37,576 nt of DNA, taken from Pseudomonadota bacterium. GTDB lineage: Bacteria; Myxococcota_A; Bradymonadia; UBA4248. Under the pieces are notes generated by a model. The model ran no database searches. It was given only the letters and a program-made list of their open reading frames with translations, and was not told where the DNA came from. A program made the translations under genes and the position numbers. Where the stretch lies: contig JAFRYG010000015.1 in NCBI GenBank assembly GCA_017441205.1, positions 1 to 37,576 of the forward strand. Direction: 5' to 3'. Below, in pieces: positions 32,888 through 37,576 of this stretch (position 1 is its first letter; each line of letters starts with the position of its first letter).

Positions 32888-35800
32888 ATGAAGAACTCGT
32901 CATCTTTTTTAAGTCCCTCACGCGAGAGTTCACGCGCTTTCGTTAGATCTCTGCTCATTGCATGTGCATTAATTTCGGCATGCTCGGATGATTCTGCGCA
33001 TGCCTTGCTTTGCGGCAACGGCGTTCTGGATGCCGATGAACCATGCGATGGCAAAGCAATTCCCGAGGCCGCAGCCTGTCCCGAAGGCATGCATCTTCCA
33101 GCAAATGCCAGCCTGAGCTGCAAAGAGGATTGTTCCCTGAATACCGATGCATGCGTTCCAAATCAACCTGCCGAAACATGCGGCAATGGCGTATTAGACG
33201 ATGGCGAAATCTGCGACGGCGAAAAATTCTCTAAAGATGCCAAATGTCAGAAAGGATCGCATTTGCCTGAAGGTGCCCGTCTGAGCTGCAATGCAGACTG
33301 TTCCCTCAATACGGATGCATGCATCCCTGACAATAATCCCCCCATCGAACCCCAGGAAAAATGCGGCAATGGCGTATTAGATGACGAAGAGGTATGCGAT
33401 GGCAACCTGCTTAAAGAATCAGCTTCTTGCCCAGAAGGCACACATCTCGCCGAGGGTATGGCTATCACCTGCAATGCCAATTGTACTCTCAATACCGACA
33501 ACTGTGAGCAAGATGACCCCAGCGCACCCTTCATTCCTACGGGGATCATTGTGGATGATAATCTCAAATCCATACCCGTGCGCAGAACCCCACAGGCTTT
33601 TTATAGCAATGACACACTAGAAAAAGAACATGATGGTGAAGCCCCACAGATCGTCGGTAATCTCGATGCAGGCAACACCGTCGAATTATTGGGCGTCGTC
33701 GGCAAAGATTTATTCCTCGGTGCTTCCTATCGGATATCATTTAATGATGGTCAGTATTATATTCACAGTGATAATATCAAATTGGAAAACACTGCTGCCA
33801 TTCCACTGATCGATTATTCATCCGCTTCTACACCAAACTATTATCAAAATGATGACAAATGGAAAGATGTAAAATTCAGAACAACCACCATCGGAAAGCA
33901 TGGGGGTGGACCTACATCTTTGGCCAATGTAATCGCGATGCTTAAGAATGATAAAAATATTACCCCTGTGACAATCGCCAACAAGCTCGATCTTTATCAG
34001 GATATTACGAGCGGAGGTGGTACAGATAAATCTATCGTTTGTCCAATGATAGAACGTGAGTATGATCTGGGGTGCGAATATATCGATACATCAAAAGGTT
34101 TAAATTATGGCTCAGATGAATCGACAAAAATTAATGATGCAGATACACGCAGTGCCACAAAACAAAAAATGCAGGAAGCCTTTAAAAATGGTTGGTATAT
34201 TGTTGCATTGCAAGGCGGTGCAGCAAGTTACTGGACACCCGATAACAACAAGCATTTCTTAACAGTTTATGGATATGATTCCGCCAGTGATACCATCTAT
34301 GTCGATGATCCGGCCAATATACACTACATGCAAAAGGGAATAGATGATTTCCTCAACTATACGCATAGCATTTATGTTATAACGAACAAGTCATCCAATA
34401 AGGATTGCACTCCCAAAACCTGCTCCAGTTATGCCGGAAAATGCGGCGATAATCTCAATGACGGGTGCGGCGGTAAACTCAACTGTACATGCGAAGGTGG
34501 AAAAGTATGTATTAACGCATCATGTACAACGAACAAAGATGTATACCCAGTGAGAAAAAGTATTAAAGGCATCCAGCCGGACAATGCCAAGCCTAAGGAC
34601 TTGATTAATAATAACGTGCATGGTGTCGTCTTTAACATGGTTTGGGAAGATCTACAGAAATCTAAACATTCAGATTGTGTTGCTGGCGAAGTCAAATATA
34701 AAGGATATTGTTATCAAACAAAATATGTCGATAAAATTAAAGAATTTACAGATGCTGGCGTTGTGGTGACTGCAATCGTCTATGGTGTACCAGAATGGGC
34801 GAGAATCAATAATGATATATGTACTGCGAAGGACCAAAATGGTAATTATATATACGTACAGGAACCACATTTCTGTATAGCTAAAAAAGAATATGCAGAT
34901 AATTACGGCAGATTTGCTGGTTTTCTGGCTTGGTATTTTAACGGTATTGAACACGATGGCAATAAAGGCGGCAGAATTGCCGATTTTGTCATACACAATG
35001 AAGTAAACTGCTCGCATTGGTATAACTATGGTTGCCATGGATATTCAGACTGTAATCTTGATCCTTGGACAGACCGCTATGCTGAAGACTGGAATAAAGC
35101 ATACGATTATATCCGGGCAGAACAAAAGCAAGCTAAAGTTTTGATTCCTTTCGATCACATGTTTGGACATGGCATCGATCAATGGCAACATAAGAGTGTC
35201 GAAGACTTTATTCAAAAACTTGTGCCCAAACTCGGAAATCGCGAATGGCGAATTGCATTTCACTCCTATCCGCCTGGCTTGGGAGAACCTCAATTCAGTG
35301 TAAATGATTGGAAGAGGATTACCTTTGGCAATATCGGCATTTTAGCAGGATGGCTGCGCCAGCATTATCAAGACAAACCTCATGCCTGGGAAATTCAATT
35401 GACGGAAAATGGTCTCAACGGCAATCCCAGTAATACCAATCAACTCAATTTGCAGGACGAATACCTTTGCAAGGCATTTCAAAATGTTTTAGGAACACCT
35501 GGTATCGAGAGCTTTATTTATCACCGCTATCAGGATGTTAAAGCGGAAAACTTATTTCTGGGACTAGTCAATTTGGATGGCCAAACTCAAAAACCTGCAT
35601 GGAAGACCTATAGAGATGTCAATAAACCGGGGGCTGAAAAATGTGGTTTCCAGCTGCTGCCTTATATCGAATTAAAACGATACTATAATGAAAGCAATGG
35701 TTATCACTGGGTGACCACACGAATGCCACCTGCCGGATTTGGTTATGAACGATCCTGGAAAACCTTCCGCGACAAACCCAACTTTGGCGACCCTGTCATG

Positions 35801-36052
35801 CTTTACGAATGCCGAGTAGGGGGAGCCAATGGTTCACACACCATGATTTCGACATTTGTAGACTGCGAAAAAGAGTTTAACATGGGCCCCATGGGATACG
35901 CGTTCAAAACACATCAAGATGGTACCGTACCGCTCTATCGCTGCCGCACAGGTTCCGGGTCCCACTTTATCACCGAAGATCCAAACTGTGAAAATCAGAC
36001 AAAAGAAGATTTGGTTGTTTACGTCTATCGTTGTTCAGAATGCAAACACTAA
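32888..36052 (+). CDS. Cys-rich lipoprotein with dead C39-like, glycoside-hydrolase-like and DUF5648-like domains
   Basis: 1054 residues from the ATG at 32888, preceded by AAGGAAG; the frame extends to 32801 without support. Lipobox LISAC (Cys32). Three disulfide repeats begin at Cys42, 98 and 159. An SH3-like domain (~225-300) and one C39-like domain (~315-500) follow; the catalytic Cys of the paralogue is Gly340 here (HGGGPTSLAN) while Gln320, His456 and Asp473 remain. After the linker CTPKTCSSYAGKCGDNLNDGCGGKLNC, residues ~555-915 look like a TIM-barrel glycosidase: VIHNEVN with Glu705 and QLTENGLN with Glu840 would be acid/base and nucleophile of a clan GH-A enzyme; it reminds me of DUF5722. 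Residues ~925-1050 resemble DUF5648 (YRYYNxxNGYHWVTT, LYRCRTGSGSHFITED). Inferred: surface-anchored glycan-binding or glycan-cutting protein. Confidence 0.8.
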   Translation: MKNSSSFLSPSRESSRAFVRSLLIACALISACSDDSAHALLCGNGVLDADEPCDGKAIPEAAACPEGMHLPANASLSCKEDCSLNTDACVPNQPAETCGNGVLDDGEICDGEKFSKDAKCQKGSHLPEGARLSCNADCSLNTDACIPDNNPPIEPQEKCGNGVLDDEEVCDGNLLKESASCPEGTHLAEGMAITCNANCTLNTDNCEQDDPSAPFIPTGIIVDDNLKSIPVRRTPQAFYSNDTLEKEHDGEAPQIVGNLDAGNTVELLGVVGKDLFLGASYRISFNDGQYYIHSDNIKLENTAAIPLIDYSSASTPNYYQNDDKWKDVKFRTTTIGKHGGGPTSLANVIAMLKNDKNITPVTIANKLDLYQDITSGGGTDKSIVCPMIEREYDLGCEYIDTSKGLNYGSDESTKINDADTRSATKQKMQEAFKNGWYIVALQGGAASYWTPDNNKHFLTVYGYDSASDTIYVDDPANIHYMQKGIDDFLNYTHSIYVITNKSSNKDCTPKTCSSYAGKCGDNLNDGCGGKLNCTCEGGKVCINASCTTNKDVYPVRKSIKGIQPDNAKPKDLINNNVHGVVFNMVWEDLQKSKHSDCVAGEVKYKGYCYQTKYVDKIKEFTDAGVVVTAIVYGVPEWARINNDICTAKDQNGNYIYVQEPHFCIAKKEYADNYGRFAGFLAWYFNGIEHDGNKGGRIADFVIHNEVNCSHWYNYGCHGYSDCNLDPWTDRYAEDWNKAYDYIRAEQKQAKVLIPFDHMFGHGIDQWQHKSVEDFIQKLVPKLGNREWRIAFHSYPPGLGEPQFSVNDWKRITFGNIGILAGWLRQHYQDKPHAWEIQLTENGLNGNPSNTNQLNLQDEYLCKAFQNVLGTPGIESFIYHRYQDVKAENLFLGLVNLDGQTQKPAWKTYRDVNKPGAEKCGFQLLPYIELKRYYNESNGYHWVTTRMPPAGFGYERSWKTFRDKPNFGDPVMLYECRVGGANGSHTMISTFVDCEKEFNMGPMGYAFKTHQDGTVPLYRCRTGSGSHFITEDPNCENQTKEDLVVYVYRCSECKH
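33200..33284 (+). repeat. 85-nt identical segment shared with 30621-30705
   Basis: Second member of the pair; it encodes DDGEICDGEKFSKDAKC and the following residues to the Arg-Leu before the next Cys. Confidence 0.9.
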
Positions 36053-36075
36053 ATGTCTCTGTGCTCAACGAGTAC

Positions 36076-36121
36076 TTGAAACGGTAAAAGCGTCTCTCCA
36101 CCTACTTCAGCTTTTCTTTAA
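36076..36121. terminator. Possible shared terminator between convergent genes
   Basis: AAAAGC near 36088 and GCTTTTCTTT near 36110 flank a short pyrimidine-rich stretch in the 65-nt gap between the lipoprotein and flavodoxin genes. The stem is only six pairs with a loop of about 18 nt. Confidence 0.25.
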
Positions 36122-36606
36122 AACTGATCAGCCCATGCCTTGAGTTCTGCAGCTGAGACGGAGGTTTCAAACCGTTTGCCATCGAATACTTTCGCTTTGG
36201 GGGCCAGGGCTTGCATATTTTTTCCGGAATCGCCGATCGGACTGATTCCGGATGTCGCAAACGGAATCACCTTTTTGCCGCTCAAATCGTATGCCTCCAT
36301 AAAGGTGTCGATGATGCTGGGTTCGCGATACCACCAAACGGGAAATCCAACGAATACGCGATCATACTGTGCCATATTCTCTACATGGGATTGGATTGCA
36401 GGGCGACTGGAACGATCGTTCATTTCGACGGAACTGCGGCTTTGATTGTTTTGCCAGTTCAAATCATCATTTGTGTATCTCACTTCCGGTTCGATTTCGT
36501 GGATATCAGCACCAATGGCATTTGCCAAATTTGCAGCCATCTTTGCTGTGACACCGCTTGCCGAAAAGTATGCAACTAATGTTTTACCCATGCCTGCTCT
36601 CTTCAT
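36118..36606 (-). CDS. Flavodoxin-like protein
   Basis: 162 residues. KTLVAYFSASGVTAKMAANLANAIGADIHEI is the FMN phosphate-binding N-terminus of flavodoxins, VFVGFPVWWYREPSIIDTFME the isoalloxazine-binding region and IPFATSGISPIGDSGKNM the third loop. It belongs to the flavodoxin_4-like group common in anaerobes. The ATG at 36606 overlaps the TGA of the upstream paralogue (ATGA), so translation is coupled; an ATG five codons on (36591) is the start seen in relatives. Role: FMN-dependent electron carrier or quinone/redox-repair enzyme, not known in detail. Confidence 0.88.
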   Translation of the reverse strand: MKRAGMGKTLVAYFSASGVTAKMAANLANAIGADIHEIEPEVRYTNDDLNWQNNQSRSSVEMNDRSSRPAIQSHVENMAQYDRVFVGFPVWWYREPSIIDTFMEAYDLSGKKVIPFATSGISPIGDSGKNMQALAPKAKVFDGKRFETSVSAAELKAWADQF

Positions 36607-37478
36607 TTAAGGTTAAGACTGTCTATCCATTGCGTGACAGTCGTTTTATCCGTACTTGCTGCGAATCTGCGCCCTTCCAGCCAGTTTGCTGCATTTGCGG
36701 ATTGTTTAAGATTGGTTGCACTCATTCCGATGGGGCTGCTGCCGGACGTACAGAAAGGCACAATCACTGCGTCTTCTTTTATCGTAACGCTTTCCAAAAA
36801 AGAATACATAATTTTGGGTGCCTGTCCCCACCAAATCGGGTAGCCCAAATAAATAACATCGTATTGGTCGATATCGTCGATCGTCGATGCAATTTCAGGG
36901 CGAGCATTCGGATCATTCTGTTCGATAGATGTACGGCTGCTGTTGTCGCTATAATTGATATCTTCGCTCGTATAGGGTTGTTTCGGGACGATTTCGTAGA
37001 GCGTTGAACCTGTATATTCCGAGATATATTCAGCAATGGTTTTGGTGTTATGGGTTACGGAGAAATAAGCAACGAGCGATTTCTTCTCCGGTTGTTCGGG
37101 TTCAGTTGTTGGTTCATCCGAATTCGCAGATAATGTAAGGGTGACTTTTTCCTTATTCAGTATCGTTTTCAGTTCGGCTTCTGTTTTATCTGTAATTTTG
37201 CCCAGTCGGGTATAGCTCCACGTATTGGAACCATAAAAAACGACGATCTGGTTGCCTGAATATAAAACAATATCACCGGGAGCGGTGGTCGTCTGTGAAT
37301 CGTTTCTCGGCAAAGACTGTCCCAAAGGACCAACCTGCTCAAATCCACCATACTGCGACATATTGATGGTTACAGCAGATTCTGACGCGATTTTGCTAAG
37401 GGCTTTTACGGCTTCGTTGTTTTCCCATTCAACGGTAATGACAGTATCATCGATTTTTGCCTTTATTGTTATGGACAT
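36603..37478 (-). CDS. Cyclophilin-like domain fused to flavodoxin
   Basis: 291 residues from the ATG at 37478. The first ~115 residues are a small beta barrel of the cyclophilin_like family (ITIKAKIDDTVITVEW, GPLGQSLPRND, PGDIVLYSGNQIVVFYG); then a short Thr/Glu/Pro linker; then a flavodoxin domain, KSLVAYFSVTHNTKTIAEYI, YDVIYLGYPIWWGQAPKIM, IVPFCTSGSSPIGMSA. The pairing of these two folds is known in flavodoxins of anaerobes. The frame continues upstream to an ATG at 37517, which would add a hydrophobic MKSYGLLLICSLT; I do not favour it because that ATG and the next codons lie in the two-hairpin repeat, though no good SD exists for either start. If 37517 is right the protein would be exported. 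Overlaps the next flavodoxin gene by ATGA. Confidence 0.75.
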   Translation of the reverse strand: MSITIKAKIDDTVITVEWENNEAVKALSKIASESAVTINMSQYGGFEQVGPLGQSLPRNDSQTTTAPGDIVLYSGNQIVVFYGSNTWSYTRLGKITDKTEAELKTILNKEKVTLTLSANSDEPTTEPEQPEKKSLVAYFSVTHNTKTIAEYISEYTGSTLYEIVPKQPYTSEDINYSDNSSRTSIEQNDPNARPEIASTIDDIDQYDVIYLGYPIWWGQAPKIMYSFLESVTIKEDAVIVPFCTSGSSPIGMSATNLKQSANAANWLEGRRFAASTDKTTVTQWIDSLNLK

Positions 37479-37498
37479 GGTTAATGAGCATATCAAAA

Positions 37499-37576
37499 GA
37501 AGTCCGTAGGACTTCATGTTTAGTAGCCCCCGGTTGGCGCGTAGCGGCTACCGGGGGACAAATGAAATGCACCAAA
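37499..37576 (-). repeat. Two-hairpin dispersed repeat, copy 2
   Basis: On the minus strand the 55-nt block (37576-37522) is followed after six bases by GAAGTCC-TAC-GGACTTC (37515-37499) and TTTT. It is the inverted counterpart of 3356-3434 and may extend past the window edge. Confidence 0.85.

Overview
The window looks like chromosomal DNA of an anaerobic, probably host- or sediment-associated member of the Myxococcota/Bradymonadota (old Deltaproteobacteria). Three kinds of evidence point this way. Several lipoproteins carry the myxobacterial disulfide repeat (CGNGxLDxxExCD) and the linker type CxPKTC...DGCGGxLxC. There are many large Cys-rich outer-surface lipoproteins. There is a [FeFe]-hydrogenase maturation gene (hydG) with its TM1266-type regulator. 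The assignment is inferred from protein style only; no rRNA gene is present.

Layout, left to right. 1-232: the C-terminal end of a probable Lhr-like helicase. 275-3127 (-): a Cys-rich lipoprotein ending in BspA/DUF285 repeats, behind a good sigma70-like promoter. 3128-3790: a gap with two kinds of hairpin element. 3791-7275 (-): an RNase II/R-family exoribonuclease overlapping by ATGA with a lipoprotein that carries a FAM20-like secreted-kinase domain. 7574-8782 (+): a SEC-C protein and a lone cyclic-nucleotide-binding-fold protein. 8818-14467 (-): a periplasmic TPR-like protein, a Cys-rich FG-GAP lipoprotein, and a BtuD-BtuC/FecCD-type ABC transporter with ATPase and permease fused. 14468-14726: a hairpin array. 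14727-18442 (-): a histone-deacetylase-superfamily protein followed by glmS. 18664-19031 (+): tRNA-Val and three identical tRNA-Asp genes, then a strong terminator. 19094-20874 (+): TM1266-type regulator and hydG. 21023-25710 (+): infA, then mreB-mreC-mreD-transglutaminase. 25731-29642 (-): a type IV pilin-like protein, a nitroreductase and a Sel1-repeat lipoprotein. 30132-36052 (+): two paralogous Cys-rich lipoproteins with SH3-like and C39-like peptidase domains, the second extended by a glycoside-hydrolase-like barrel. 36118-37517 (-): two flavodoxin-like proteins, the first with a cyclophilin-like domain.

The housekeeping genes (RNase, glmS, tRNAs, infA, mreBCD) alternate with lineage-specific surface lipoproteins. 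The lipoproteins form a plausible outer-surface set: adhesin-like BspA and FG-GAP repeats, a secreted kinase, Cys peptidase-like and glycosidase-like modules, Sel1 scaffolds and a pilin. That they act together is inference.

The least expected signal is in the gaps. Seven intergenic hairpins in three separate gaps share one architecture: a variable, fully self-complementary outer arm, a single bulged G, an inner TAT.../...ATA stem and mostly a GCA loop. The arms differ completely between copies yet always pair. A second, two-hairpin element of about 80 nt occurs twice in inverted orientation, at 3356-3434 and 37499-37576, and its second hairpin differs between copies only by compensatory changes. 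Together with the duplicated C39-like lipoproteins, in which two of three peptidase copies have lost the catalytic Cys, and the FAM20-like kinase, these are the parts most worth a second look.
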